Assembly (NCBI RefSeq): GCF_900964775.1
Contig: NC_041815.1
Location: 12,985,443 to 13,049,442 of the forward strand
DNA: 64,000 nucleotides
Source: Scleropages formosus
Taxonomy: Eukaryota; Chordata; Actinopteri; Osteoglossiformes; Osteoglossidae
Direction of reading: 5' to 3'
The notes beneath the pieces were generated by a model that ran no database searches, was not told the origin of the DNA, and worked only from the letters and a program-made list of their open reading frames with translations. The stretch's first letter is position 1; each line of letters starts with the position of its first letter. Position numbers and translations under genes: made by a program. Of this stretch, positions 35,135 to 46,383 are shown piece by piece.

Positions 35135-35915
35135 AGCCCAAATTCCAAAAAAAATTGGGACAGTAAGAAAAATGATAAGGAAATCAAAACTGAGCGATTA
35201 TTAACTTTACTTTGATTTGTACTCAAACAAAAATGGTATAAAGACAAGGAAGTTGTTTTAACAAATCAGATGCATACTTCTGTGAAGATATGCATTTCTT
35301 CTGAAATTGCCTGCAGCACGTTCCAAAAAAATTGGAAAAGTCGAGTGTTTACCACTCTGTAACGTCACCATATCTTTTAACAACACTTAGGTATTTGGGC
35401 GAGTTAAGCAAGCATCATTTTCCCCCTTTCATCCATTATGTAGGTCTTCGGTAAAGCAATGGTACAGGACTTTCGTTACCGTATTTTGCGCTACAGAATT
35501 TGCTACACATTCCCAACCGGAGACAGATCAGGAGTGCAGGCATGCCAATCTAGTTACAGTACTCTGCTTAAGCAGTCATGCACTTATAATCTGGGCAGAA
35601 TGTCGGGACACCCCTGGATAAAAGGGCATCTGGATGGCAGCATATGTTGTTCCACAATTTGTTCATATCTTTCTGCATTAATGGTGCCCTCACAGATGTA
35701 TAAGTTACCCATGCCATGGGCACTGACAAATCTCCGTATCATGACAGGCACTGGCTTTTGGACCTGATGCTGATAACAGCTTGGATAACCCTTTTCCTCC
35801 TTGGCCTGGAGAACATGATGGTTTTCTTTTCCAAAAACTACCTGAATTGTTCGAGCGTCAGACCACAAAATACAAGTGTTCTGTGCTGCGGTCCATCTCA
35901 GATGGCACCGAGCCC
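35135..35915 (-). mobile_element. Tc1/mariner-like transposase fragment
   Basis: Minus-strand translation of 35584-35868 gives MWSDARTIQVVFGKENHHV, VQKPVPVM, VSAHGMGNLYICEGTINAE and EQHMLPS, the central DDE region of a Tc1-type transposase (first aspartate in WSD). One end, near 35135, starts AGCCCAAATTCCAAAAAAAA, resembling known termini of such elements. No matching inverted end is visible at the right, because the element abuts the OR5 duplication unit. It is truncated and inactive. Confidence 0.6.
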
Positions 35916-35927
35916 AGAGAGTTGAAC

Positions 35928-35999
35928 TCTTGTTTACTCTTGTCTTTAGCTAGCACTCTACCAAGGGAATACAGAACTGTACATTTAAGCAGCAGGAGG
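35928..35999 (+). promoter_or_regulatory. OR promoter module (OR5)
   Basis: Plus strand: CTCTTGTTTACTCTTG (CTTGTTTAC at 35928-35936), then TACCAAGGGAATACAGAAC, then TACATTTAAGCAGCAGGAGG (TATA-like at 35983-35990). It lies 570 bp upstream of the OR5 start. Confidence 0.6.
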
Positions 36000-36559
36000 T
36001 CGGACTTGTTGGAGTATCGGGTATCTGACTGTGAAGAGCGCTTTGGTTTTGGACTGCAGGAGCCACAGCTTTAAACACTGGAACCTGGAATGTAAAACAC
36101 TTTTGCCATTTTTTTTATTTCTCTCTGTATGAAAAAGAAAATGCATATTGCTTTTCAAATGATTTTTTTCTTTTGAATTAAATATATAAAGATTGTGAAA
36201 TCAAGTATAAAATAAATCCTGGGCTGCCTTTTCCAAATCATTAATGTTATCAATCAATAATTATTTCAAACATAATTATAACTTAGGTCAGTATATTTTT
36301 CACTTTTTATAGGGTTTAATATGTATGTATCATGTAAATCGATGTTTGGGTACATGGCCCTTAAAAGTAGTGGAGAAAATTCTGTTGTATACCTGTAGAT
36401 AAAGCTTGAATGTGCACAGCTGTTTGTGCTTTATGATTTACATTTTGAAATAATGCTTTTCTTCAATACATGAAATAAAGTTACTGCTAGATACGAATTT
36501 AAGCATTTACTCTCTCGCATTCTCTAGGTGTTTTTGAAAGTGCCACACTGTGCAGCAAG

Positions 36560-37510
36560 ATGTCGGAACATGCAGCAAGAAATATCTCTCACACGGACTT
36601 CATATTAAGTGGCTTCTCTGGATCCAGAGAGTGGAAACAACTTCTCTTCATCCCATTTTTCCTCTTGTTTGTAATGTCAATCACTGCAAACTCCATGATT
36701 ATATTTATAATCTTATCGCACAGGGCTTTGCATTCTCCAATGTACCTGCTGATTTGTGTGATGGCTTTTGTTGATTTGGTTATACCAATATTCTTTGTTC
36801 CAAATATGCTCTTTAATCTCCTGTTTAACTGGAACCATATATCTCTGATGGGTTGCCTGGTTCAGATGTTCTGCATTCATTTCTTTGCATCAGTGCAGAC
36901 TACTATCTTGCTGTGGATGGCCCTGGATCGTTTCTACGCCATCTGCACTCCACTCCATTACAATGAACACATGAGAATCTCTGCATTCCTGAAATTTGTA
37001 ATTATACCGATGCTCAGAAATGCAGTTTTCATTTCAGCAATAGTTGGCCTGGCTCGATCTTTGTCATACTGCCAGTCCAACGAGATTAAGCACTGCTTCT
37101 GTGAACACATGGCATTGGTCACCCTTGCATGTGGTCCCATATATGTTAACAGTGTTGTAGGACTATGTGGTGTTTTTTTCATCTCAACAGCTGATATCCT
37201 TTTAATTGCTCTTTCATATGTTAGAATATTTGTCTCTCTGTTTAAATCAGGCAAATCCAGTCAAAAAGCATTCAGTACATGCATCACTCATATTATTGTC
37301 ATGTTTGTGGGTTTAATTTTTGCCTTAACATCGTTTCTTTCCTACAGAATAAAAAATGACATGTCATCAAATAGTCATATGGCGATCAGTTCAATGTATT
37401 TGCTTGTGCCTACCTGTTTAAATCCAATAATTTATGGTATCAGGACAAAAGAAATAAGACAGCAAGTAATAAAAGCAATTGGAAGCAAGTGTGGAAAAAT
37501 GTCCACGTAG
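36560..37510 (+). CDS. olfactory receptor, class-I-like (OR5)
   Basis: Intact OR of 316 residues starting MSEHAARN with sequon NIS. Motifs: PMYLLICVMAFVDL (TM2), LMGCLVQMFCIHFF (TM3), MALDRFYAIC, HCFCEHMALVTLAC, KAFSTCITHI and NPIIYGIRTKEIR. The DRY motif reads DRF followed by Y, unlike OR1-OR4. A splice acceptor TTCTCTAG|GTGTTTTT ends at 36527, so a non-coding 5' exon is likely. It is a recent tandem duplicate of OR6 (46952-47896). Most amino-acid differences from OR6 fall in TM3, TM5 and the C-terminal tail. Confidence 0.93.
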   Translation: MSEHAARNISHTDFILSGFSGSREWKQLLFIPFFLLFVMSITANSMIIFIILSHRALHSPMYLLICVMAFVDLVIPIFFVPNMLFNLLFNWNHISLMGCLVQMFCIHFFASVQTTILLWMALDRFYAICTPLHYNEHMRISAFLKFVIIPMLRNAVFISAIVGLARSLSYCQSNEIKHCFCEHMALVTLACGPIYVNSVVGLCGVFFISTADILLIALSYVRIFVSLFKSGKSSQKAFSTCITHIIVMFVGLIFALTSFLSYRIKNDMSSNSHMAISSMYLLVPTCLNPIIYGIRTKEIRQQVIKAIGSKCGKMST

Positions 37511-37568
37511 CACTGAAGTAAGACAGTTTACATAAAAATTACTGATTTACAAACATGTATCTTAACTG

Positions 37569-37909
37569 TGTCACGCCCACAAACTCGGCTACTAATCAGG
37601 CTCCGGGCACATCAAAGGGCATCCCTGACCTTAGGAAGCTGCGGAACCTTGCTTCAGCCTCGTGACTCACTCGTGTTCCTAGTAATTGCTCCTCGTCCTG
37701 CTCCTCGTGATTGACTCCCTGGTCTGCCTCGACTCCTCGCCTGTCTTTGAATTACACCTCTCGGATTCTCCCTTCGGACTACGTGCGCACATCGGTTACC
37801 CTTGCCTGCCTCCTCGACCATGTGCATGTCTTCCGGATCGCCCCCTGAACCAGCTCACTCTACTCCGCGCTTGGGTTCGACGCACCTGCCCCGCGGAAAC
37901 ACCGTGACA
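37569..37909 (+). mobile_element. solo LTR (Ty3/gypsy-type)
   Basis: A 341-bp insertion present in this duplication unit and absent from the other. It begins TGTCACG and ends CGTGACA (short inverted ends, TG...CA). Likely target duplications are AACTG at the left and AACTA at the right (37910-37914). No internal coding region remains, so it is a fossil left by LTR-LTR recombination. It postdates the duplication. Confidence 0.7.
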
Positions 37910-39645
37910 AACTATCTTTTTTAAAATATCTTTTTACGGAATACACGTTTGGTTCGCTTACTAACTACTGTTAGTGTTAACTTAAAATTTTCTCAAGGGT
38001 GAAATCATCTTAAAATTATTTAAATGTATTTCTTGCATAAGTCAATGGATCAAAACAATAAAGCAAGCTGTGACACATCCTGAAAAAATAGTTTTGCCAT
38101 TTGTGTCATATTTCTGGGAACTTTCCATTTTTTCAACAAAACAGAAAAAAATACAACACATCATTAAACATCAGTGTTAAATAATGGTTACAACACCAGC
38201 TCATTCTGTTGCGCAGATGATTAAGCAAAATAGTAAGAATGTTATATTGTAAAATACAATACAGGCAATCAATAATACACAGAGCAGTCAGGAAACTTAA
38301 GTCAATAGCTTTCATAAATTGAAGTTCATGAACTACGGGTAATTTTACACGGTGCTGTTTGGTCAAGGAGGCATGCTGTGCAGCAATGATCAGGTCTGTC
38401 AGCAGCATGTATGGAGATGAGCTGACCATCCTTTTTCCTCTGTCTGTTGTGGCTTAAGTTTGTAGCTCTTACACAAGGTTGTCAAGACGAAGGCTGATGG
38501 AGTTATTTAAAAGGCTTATTAATATGTACTAGTAGTTGAATGCAAAGGTTGCTGCTTTGAGGGTACTTAGCCAAAATTGCTCTAGTAAAATTTTGTTGTT
38601 GTATAAATGGGTAAATAGTTGTAGGCTGCTTTGGAGAAAAGTGTCACATAAATGAATAAATGTAAATGTAGTTATGCGGCATTTTAAGACGAGATACGGA
38701 TTAACACACATCTCAGTTGTGCTCAGGCAGGGCAATCCACATACTGGATAGTTCCCTGATGATGAAGGAGGCATAGTATCAGGCAAAGGAGCAATTTTTG
38801 GGTACATTGCTTAGGAACGCTGGCTCTTTCATTCATTCATGTCAGACATGTTCGAAAAAAGGAGGACAGGCAGATTGAATTGGAAGACAAGGTGCCACTA
38901 TTATTCCCCACCTCTAACTCCAAATTACTTGCCATGTTTAAAGGATCCTTCGCAGTCACACAGTGAGTAAGGGATGTAGATTATGAGGTCAATAAGAATG
39001 ACAGGGTAATAGCTGGATCATCTCACTTCGTTAAAAAAATCAGTATAGCTAAATTCACACATTCCTTGCAATGCCTAACTTGGACAAAGTCAAACATGGA
39101 ATACTGGCTTTCCTCTCAGCACAAGCATGATTTACTGACATTCTGGAATAAGCAAACACAGAATTCTAGTGTGTTAAGTCTCGCATTTTACTTCGATTTC
39201 TAAAACACTTGCATCTGCACTGGACTATGCATCTTGTTTAATATGGTTCAAATCTCAACGTAGGTGCAAAAATAGGCAGGTGGGAGAAGTCATGACCACG
39301 TATGTCTTATCCTCTATCTCCCCACCACAACCCCACATTACTGAAAGGTTACACGCTAAATCTCAGTGTCAATTTTTTCTCTGTCAAACACATTTCAGTT
39401 AAAGAAACCAAAGTGACATGGCTGAAGAACTTCATCAAACCAACTTTTCACATACACCAAGTTTATTTTTGTAGGATTTCCAGAACTCTACAAGTACAGG
39501 CGGATGCGTGTCTTACTATTTTCTTTAATTATTTTGCCTATTATATATTGTAATAATATTATATATACTATTACTATATATGTATATATAATATAACATA
39601 ACTATTCTGGCCTTATTTGGCAGTTTATTAATAGTGATTGTGATT
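37910..39645. other. OR5 downstream flank, no gene
   Basis: Duplicated with 47956-49465 up to about 39440. It includes a worn family-2 SINE tail at about 38560-38672 (GCTTTGGAGAAAAGTGTCAC, AAATGAATAAATGTAAATG). From 39440 to 39645 the sequence is private to this unit and ends in TA-rich DNA. No coding sequence is recognised. Confidence 0.6.
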
Positions 39646-39649
39646 ATCT

Positions 39650-41650
39650 ATCCATCCATCTTCTATCCCGCTTGTCCTAATAGGGTCGCAGTGACAGCAG
39701 GGAGATCAGAGAGTCCCAGCCACCCCTGTACCCCGCAACTTCCTCCAGCTCAACTTGGGGGATCCCCAGCCGTTCCCAGGCCAACTGTGAGATATAATCC
39801 CTCTAGTGGGTCCTGGGCCGACCTTGAGGCCTAGTCCCAGTTGGCCATGCCTGGTGTACCTCCAAAGGGAGGCGCCCCAGGGGGCATCCTTATCAGATGC
39901 CCGAATCACCTCAACTGGCTCCTCTCAATTTGGAGGAGTAGCGGCTCTTCTCTGAGTTTTTCCCGTATGTCCGAACTCCTCACCCTGTCACGGAGAGTGA
40001 GTCCCAACACCCTGCGGATGAAACCCATTTCAGCCGCTTCTATCCGCGATCTTATTCTTTCGGTCATTACCCAAAGTTCATGACCATAGGTAAGGGAAGG
40101 GACGTAGATCAACCGGTAAATGAAGAGCTTTGCCTTATGGCTCAGCTCCCTCTTCACCACTACAGTCCGGTACAGTGACCTCATTACTGCTGCTGCTCCC
40201 CGTCTGCGGCCGATCTCATGCTCCCTTCTTCCCTCACTCGTGAACAGGACCCCTAGATACTTGAACTCCTCCACCTGGGGCAAAAACTTTCCCCTTACCT
40301 GGAGGGGGCATACCATCCTTCTCCGTGAGAGAACCATGGACTCAGACTTTGAGGTGCTGATCCTCATCCCAGCCACTTCATACTCGGCTGCAAACCGTTC
40401 CAGTGCATGTTGGAGGCAGCCATGTGACGGTGCCAAAAGGACAACACACACACTGTCTGTCTGAACCGCTTGTCCCATACGGGGTCGCGGGGAACCGGAG
40501 CCTAACCCGGCAACACAGGGCGTAAGGCTGGAGGGAGCGGGGACACACCCAGGACAGGATGCCAGTCCATCACAAGGCACCCCAAGCGGGACTCAAACCC
40601 CAGACCCACCCACTGCGCCACCCCCCTCCCAAAAGGACAACATCATCCGTAAAAAGCAGAGACGTCACCTTCCGACTCCCACACAGAATGCCCTCCTGGC
40701 CTCGACTGCGCCTTGATATCCTGTCCATGAAAACCACAAACAGGAGTGGAGACAAGGCACAACCTTGGCGGAGTCCAACACTCACACTGAACAGGCTTGA
40801 CTTAATGCTGAGTATGCAGACACAGCTTTCGCTCTGTATGTACAGAGACCGAATGGCCCGCAGTAGTGGCCCCGGTATCGCATACTCCCTAAGCACCTCC
40901 CACGGAATTCCCCGGGGAGCACAATCATGGGCATTTTCCAAGTCCACAAAACACATGTAGACTGGATTAGCGAACTCCCATACCCCTTCAATGATCTGTG
41001 AGAGGGTAAAAAGCTGGTCCACTGTTCCACCGCCAGGGCGGAATCTTCATTGTTCCTCTTCAATCTGAGGTTCAACTATTAGCCGGAGCCTCCTCTCCAG
41101 CACCCCAGCATAGACTTTCCCAAGGAAGCTGAGAAGTGTGATACCCTGATAGTTGGCAGACACTCTCCGGTCCCTTTCTTAAAGACAGGGACCACCACCC
41201 CAGTCTGCCACTCCAAAGGCACTGTCCCCAAGGTCCATGCAACCTTGCAGAGACGTGTCAACAATGACAGCCCTGCAACCAGGTGGATCTCACCCACCCC
41301 TGGTCCTTTGCCACTGTGGAGCTTACCAGCTACCTCAATGATTTCAACCAGGGAAATGGATTCTGACAGTCCAAAAACCTCTGGCCCTGACTCCTGTAAG
41401 GGAGGCATATCACTCGGGTTTAGGAGTTCTTCAAAGTACTCCTTCCACCTCCCGAAAATGTCCTCATCAGAGGTCAGAATTTCTCCACTCCTGCTGAACA
41501 CAGCTTGAGCGAAACTGCTCCGACCCCATCTAAGCTGCCGGATGGTACTCCAGAACCTTTTTGAAGCTGACCAATAGTCATTTTCCGTGGCCTCTCCAAA
41601 CTCTTCCCATGCCCTGGATTTTGCTTCTGCAAATGCAGCTGTCCTCCTGG
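39650..41650 (-). mobile_element. Rex3 LINE (RTE clade), 5'-truncated
   Basis: The minus strand encodes consecutive reverse-transcriptase blocks: GRWKEYFEELLNP, WQTGVVVPVFKKG, VDLENAHDCAPR (family: EKAYDRVPR), GLRQGCALSPLLF, LLFTDDVVLL (family: FADDVVLL), GMRISTSKSESMVLSRRR, VEEFKYLGVLFTSEG and YGHELWVMTERIRSR. The stretch 41191-41210 is an exact complement of the published Rex3 reverse primer as I remember it. The 3' end (left, ATCCATCCATC) is intact. Frameshifts and a SINE at 40446-40630 break the frame, and the endonuclease domain is missing. Confidence 0.88.
40446..40630 (-). mobile_element. tRNA-headed SINE, family 1 (copy 17, nested in Rex3)
   Basis: Inverted copy inserted in the Rex3 coding region. 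Perfect 11-bp target duplication AAAAGGACAAC at 40435-40445 and 40631-40641. The stretch between the A and B boxes is shortened. Confidence 0.93.
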
Positions 41651-41983
41651 TGTCACGGTTGCGCATAGCGCGGACGGACTCAAGTGCAGAGTTCTCGGAT
41701 CGATGTGCATGGAAGCCAAATCAGAATCCATAATCAGAGTCGAGGGGCAGGCGAGGGTCAGGCGATCGGCAAACGGAGTACAAAGGGCTAGGCACAGAAC
41801 GTGGTCAGGAAGAATCAGGCAAAGGGTCGAAGTCAGGATGGGTTTCTTGGTAACACGGTTCGCAGGGAAATAAGGAGGCAAAACAGGGTTCCACATCTGG
41901 GCTTCCTTGGCTTCCCTCTTTATTGTCGCTCCCATCAGGGAACGGCAGGTGTCGCAGATGTGCCAGATGCGGAGAACGTGACA
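41651..41983 (-). mobile_element. solo LTR (Ty3/gypsy-type)
   Basis: A 333-bp block beginning TGTCACG and ending CGTGACA. It lies between the truncated 5' side of the Rex3 element and the duplicated OR flank. CTTTATT inside suggests minus-strand orientation. Flanks CCTGG and CGTGG may be a slightly diverged target duplication. It is not obviously the same subfamily as the LTR at 37569. Confidence 0.55.
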
Positions 41984-41985
41984 CG

Positions 41986-43640
41986 TGGCAACTTTTCCCT
42001 ATAAAAAGCTTCAATTAATAAAACAATCAATACATTGTTACATCACACTTTAAAATTCACTAGGAGGTGAGACTGAAGTTAGTCAGGTTTCCACAGTATA
42101 TTAAAAGAATTCATTCTTTTAAAATAGCTGGTCATTTGAAACATGCAGTATGAAAAAGAACACAAAAGTTAAGAAAAAAAAGAATTTTCATGAGGAAAAC
42201 GTTTTCTAATGTTGAATGTGAATTATGTGGTCATATGTTAGAAAACCTTGACAAAATTAGCTAGAGCAGAAACTCACTCTCATTAAATCAATGCCTTTAC
42301 ATTTGTACAAATAAAATTGAATAAATAAAGCAAATTTTGTACATGTACAAATTTTATTTGAAGGTCACAGCAAGTAGCACTGCTGTCTCACAGCGCCTCA
42401 GTGGTGTGAGTAGAGTCTGTGCGGAGTTTGCATGTTCGCCCTGTCTGCGTGGGTTTCCTTCCACGGTCTACAGACATGATGTTCAGGTTCCCCATAGTGT
42501 GTGAGTAACACAGGGAGAGTGTGTTCCACTGGTGTATGGAGGAGTGACCCATTGTTAGTATTGTATCTAGCAGTGTAAGTAACCTTGGTGAATAAGTTGT
42601 GTGGGCTGATAACACTACATAGAGTTCACTGGAAGTCACTTTGGAGAAAAGCATCTGCTAAATAAATGTAATATATTACAATATGGCTTTGGCTTTAATT
42701 TCAGCTATAGGCCTAAGTATGAATGACACCTGTATTTTGCAAGGTGAACCATCAGAAGAAACATCTGTTGTGAAAAGTCAAAAGTTTCAACTCAAGATTA
42801 ATTTTCTTTCAAGCTGAAGTACCATCTTCTGGTGAAAGAGTCTGAAGAAAACATATTTTTCATAACACAAAAATATTTTCAGCTAGTTTTAAGTACTTGT
42901 TCAAAGCCCATCCTATAAACTTTAAAATGGCAGTTTATTGTAGTGTATCATATATCAATGAAGTCTGAAACCATTACTCATCTTCCAAGCATGCAGGGCC
43001 TTTCTGAGAGCAAAACTGTCTGCTGTCGATGAATAGGATGATGGTCCTCTGTTTCTGTCTGAAGCCCCTCCTCTAGGGACTACCACAGGTAATAAAAAGG
43101 GTAATCTAACGGACTCAATACACAGCACACAACAGGTATGTAATGAGGACCAGTGATAAACAAGGATATGTCCTAATCACTTCTTGCACCACTGTTAACA
43201 CAATTAGGCTGCAACTTTTAAATGACCAGCAGAAGGAGAAACAACACTCATGGGCAATCTTTGAGGGCAGAAAATTACTTCCATCAAAACACCTGAGCCT
43301 AATTTTCTAAAACCCTTATACATTAATCAGGGAACACTTGTTAAAGAGAGTGCCAACTTGGGAAAAACAAAACAACCCATGAAATACACACAGAAACACA
43401 GATCAGGTTCTTCTTTTCATGCAGCTGTAAGTGTGATCGGTGCTCAGTAACTTTATGGCTTTTAACAGTGTCATAAAAGTTGTGTACAGACTAATACCAA
43501 AGAGATTTTACTGTGTAAAATTGCTGCCAATTGTTACAACAAGTGGCAAATTTCCAAAGATATAAATATTTCCCAGTTTCCCACTTTCAGCTGTATTTTC
43601 TTCACTTTTCTCTTCATTTTGCTCAATGTATTTTTGTTTT
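41986..43640. other. OR5 distal flank, no gene
   Basis: Duplicated with 49728-51612. It includes a family-3 SINE at 42358-42670. No coding sequence is recognised on either strand. Confidence 0.6.
42358..42670 (+). mobile_element. tRNA-headed SINE, family 3
   Basis: AGCAAGTAGCACTGCTGTCTC head, GTGTGAGTAACACAGGGAGAG, CAGTGTAAGTAACCTTGGTG, and the tail GAGAAAAGCATCTGCTAAATAAATGTAA. The part with the B box has been deleted compared with the allelic-position copy at 50300-50650. Confidence 0.75.
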
Positions 43641-43853
43641 GCGGGGGGCGCGGTGGCGCAGGGGGTTGGACCTGGTCCTGCTCTCCGGTGGGTCAGGGGT
43701 TTGAGTCCTGCTTGGGGTGCCTTGCGACGGACTGGTGTCCCATCCTGGGTGTGTCCGCTCCCTCTCCGGCCTTACGCGCTGTGTTTCCAGGTAGGCTCCG
43801 GTTTCCCGCGACCCCGTATGGGACAAGCGGTTCAGAAAGTGTGTGTGTGCGTG
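43641..43853 (+). mobile_element. tRNA-headed SINE, family 1 (copy 18)
   Basis: Full-length copy exactly where similarity between the left duplication unit and the other copies stops. The A box is TGGCGCAGGGGG and the B box region GGTTTGAGTCC. Confidence 0.9.
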
Positions 43854-43979
43854 CCTTTATGTGTACGGATAATTAAAACTTCAAAAGTGCAATATAATGC
43901 AGACAATTTTAAAGTGAGAGCAAGTAGTAAAGATTTTCAGGTTTTTCCAAGCTCCCATTACTCTTTTGAAGACGGCAAC

Positions 43980-44383
43980 TGTCATGACCACACCCGCACT
44001 TCAACCAGTAGTACCTGGCTCTGATTAAGCACCTGGCACCTTCAATCAGAGCAATCAGCTACAAAAGACACTTCTCAGCCTTTTCCCAGTTGTGGAATCT
44101 CTTTGAAACTACTGTCCTCTCTGTGCTCATAGCACTCACCATGGTCCATGTCCTCTCATGTTCCCCTTCGTCCTTGACTCCCGTTCTTCGTTCCTTGGCT
44201 TCTGACCATTCACCTTGTTTCTCGACTTGATCCACGGATCTTCGCTTTCACCCTAATCACCAATCAACCGACCATTCACCTGTCCTTGATAATAAGAACA
44301 AGTCTCTCCACTTGGCCTTAAATGAACGATCCTGCAGTTGGGTCCTGCCTTCCCCATGTCCTTTGCTCTGCAGGACAGTAACA
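43980..44383 (+). mobile_element. probable solo LTR (Ty3/gypsy-type)
   Basis: Starts TGTCATGACCACACCCGCAC and ends near GGACAGTAACA. It contains CTGGCTCTGATTAAGCACCTG and AATCAGAGCAATCAGC, phrases common in fish gypsy LTRs, and an AATAAGAAC poly(A)-like word. The right edge is uncertain and no target duplication is clear. Confidence 0.5.
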
Positions 44384-44509
44384 ACATCAAAATCACTGTT
44401 GTTAAAATCAGCATTAAATCTCTGTCTTGTGACAAATATCTCACATTATACAGCTATTTTTACATACGTGACAACTTGTATTTGGCATGGCAAACAGAGG
44501 ACACAAGGA

Positions 44510-46195
44510 GGCTGAACCCCAGTGCAGTGCCAAAATTCCACCAGCATGTTGATTTCGCAGTCCATGGCACAAACACCTTAGAGCTTGTTTACACAAACAG
44601 TCACAGTGCTTACAAGGCTTCTTGAACACACAGACTGGAAGATGTTCAGAAAGGGTACTACATACCATAATATCACGGACTTGAGGAATACACAGAATCA
44701 GTGACTGGCTACATCAGCAAGTGCAAAAATGATGTGACTTCCTTGAAGACAATCGTCACACGTGCAAACCAGAAACTGCGGGTGACTGTTGAGGTGCGGT
44801 TGCTGTTGAAAACCCGAGACGCTGCCGTCAGGTCCGGCGACAAGGCAGCCTATTGCACGGCTAGGGCCAATCCGTCTCGGGCTGTCAAAGACGCGAAGCG
44901 CAACTACGCAGGAAGAATCTCCTGTCACTTCCTAAATTCCAAGGACACAAAGCGCATGTAGCAAGGCATTCAGGCCATGACAGACTACAAAGTTACATCA
45001 CTTGTCTGTGATGGTGACGCCTCGCTCTCAGATGTGTTGAGTGTTTTCTACACACGGTTTGAAGCTCAGAACAACATGCCAGCAGGTGAGACCACCCCAA
45101 CTCCCACCAACCAGGTACTTTGTCTGTCTGCAGTAGACATCAGGAAGACTCTGTCCAGAGTTAACTCACGGAAAACTGCAGGTCCTGACAACATAACTGG
45201 CCAGGTACTCAGGGAATGTGCTGTTTAGCTTGCAGATGTCTTCACGGACATCTTCAATATTTCCCTGACCCAAGCAGTTGTCACTGTGTGGTTCAAGACG
45301 ACCACCGTCATCCCTGTGCCGAAGAAATCATCTGTGTCCAGCCTGAATGACTAACAGCCAGTTGCACTCATACCTATCACCATGAAATGTTTTGAGCAGC
45401 TTGTCATGAAACACATAACGTGCGGTCTTCCCACCACACTGGACCCATTTCAGTATGCCTACCATCCCAACCGTTCAACGGAGGACGCCGTATCTGCTAC
45501 TATCCACCTTTTTCTGGCCTATCTGGACAAAAAGGACAACTATGTAAGGATGCTGTTCATAGACTTCAGTTCAGCATTCAACACAATCATCCAGTCCATC
45601 AGGATCGGCATCTCCACCTCCAGCACCGCCACACTGAACACCGGCACTCCCCAGGGCTGTGTACTCAGTCCACTGCTGTTTACCCTGCTGACTCATGACT
45701 GTGCTGCACAGTAAAGTTCAAATCATATCATCAAGTTTGCTGATGACACTGTAGTTGTGGGCCTCATCAGCAACAATGATGAGTCAGCATACAGAAAGGA
45801 GGTGAATCAGCTCGCAGAATGGTGTAGAAACAGCAATCTATCTCTTAATGTTGATAAGACTACAGAGATGATTGTCAACTTCAGGAAAACCCGAGTAGAC
45901 CTCTCACCACTGCACATCAACGGACCAACTGTGTAGAGAGTAAAAAGCTCCAAGTTTCTTAGGGTACACATGACGGAGGACCTCTCCTGGACTCTAAACA
46001 CCACCTGCCTAGTTAAGAAGGCACAGCAATGCTTTCACTTCCTACAGAGGATGAATACAGCCAAACTCCCCCCTCCCATTGTCACCACCTTCTACAGAGG
46101 AACAATAGAGAGCATCCTGAGCAGCTGTCTCACTGTATGGTACGAGAACTGCACAGCTTCCGACCGCAAGACCCTACAATGGATTGTGAGGATTT
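44510..46195 (+). mobile_element. L2-like LINE, degraded
   Basis: Plus-strand translation gives FHQHVDFAVHGTNTLELVYT (end of the endonuclease region), [98 protein letters not shown] and TFYRGTIESILSSCLTVWY. This is the usual L2/CR1-type order. About 35 codons are missing between AFNTII and SIRIG, and several stops and shifts interrupt it. The 5' part and the 3' tail are missing, and it runs up to the right duplication unit. Confidence 0.8.
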
Positions 46196-46313
46196 ATGGC
46201 TTCTGCTTTGCAAAAGACTGCCAGAAACAGAAATACATAGTCTTCATTCTCACTCAAGATGTTGTCCAGGACATAGAGCTCCCAGTTCCAAGCCAGTCCT
46301 TCAGAGCTGAACT

Positions 46314-46383
46314 CTTGTTTACTCTTCCCTTTAACCAGAGAGCCAGCAGTCCACCAAGGGAATACAGAACAGCAGATTTAAGC
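46314..46383 (+). promoter_or_regulatory. OR promoter module (OR6)
   Basis: CTCTTGTTTACTCTTCC (CTTGTTTAC at 46314-46322), then CCACCAAGGGAATACAGAAC, then CAGATTTAAGCAGCAGGAGG (TATA-like at 46376-46383). It lies 569 bp upstream of the OR6 start, the same spacing as in OR5. Confidence 0.6.

Larger units (their letters stand above)
35918..43640 (+). repeat. tandem segmental duplication, left unit (with OR5)
   Basis: It aligns nearly base for base with 46302-51612: 35918-37568 with 46302-47955, 37910-39440 with 47956-49465, and 41986-43640 with 49728-51612. Blocks private to this unit are a solo LTR at 37569-37909 and the Rex3 plus solo LTR at 39650-41983. Private SINEs distinguish the flanks. 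Confidence 0.88.

Noticed and set aside
34633-35247. A 204-codon minus-strand open frame
   Set aside because: It runs antisense through two family-1 SINEs; its residues (CTQDGTP-like repeats) are the typical false translation of this SINE seen at every copy.
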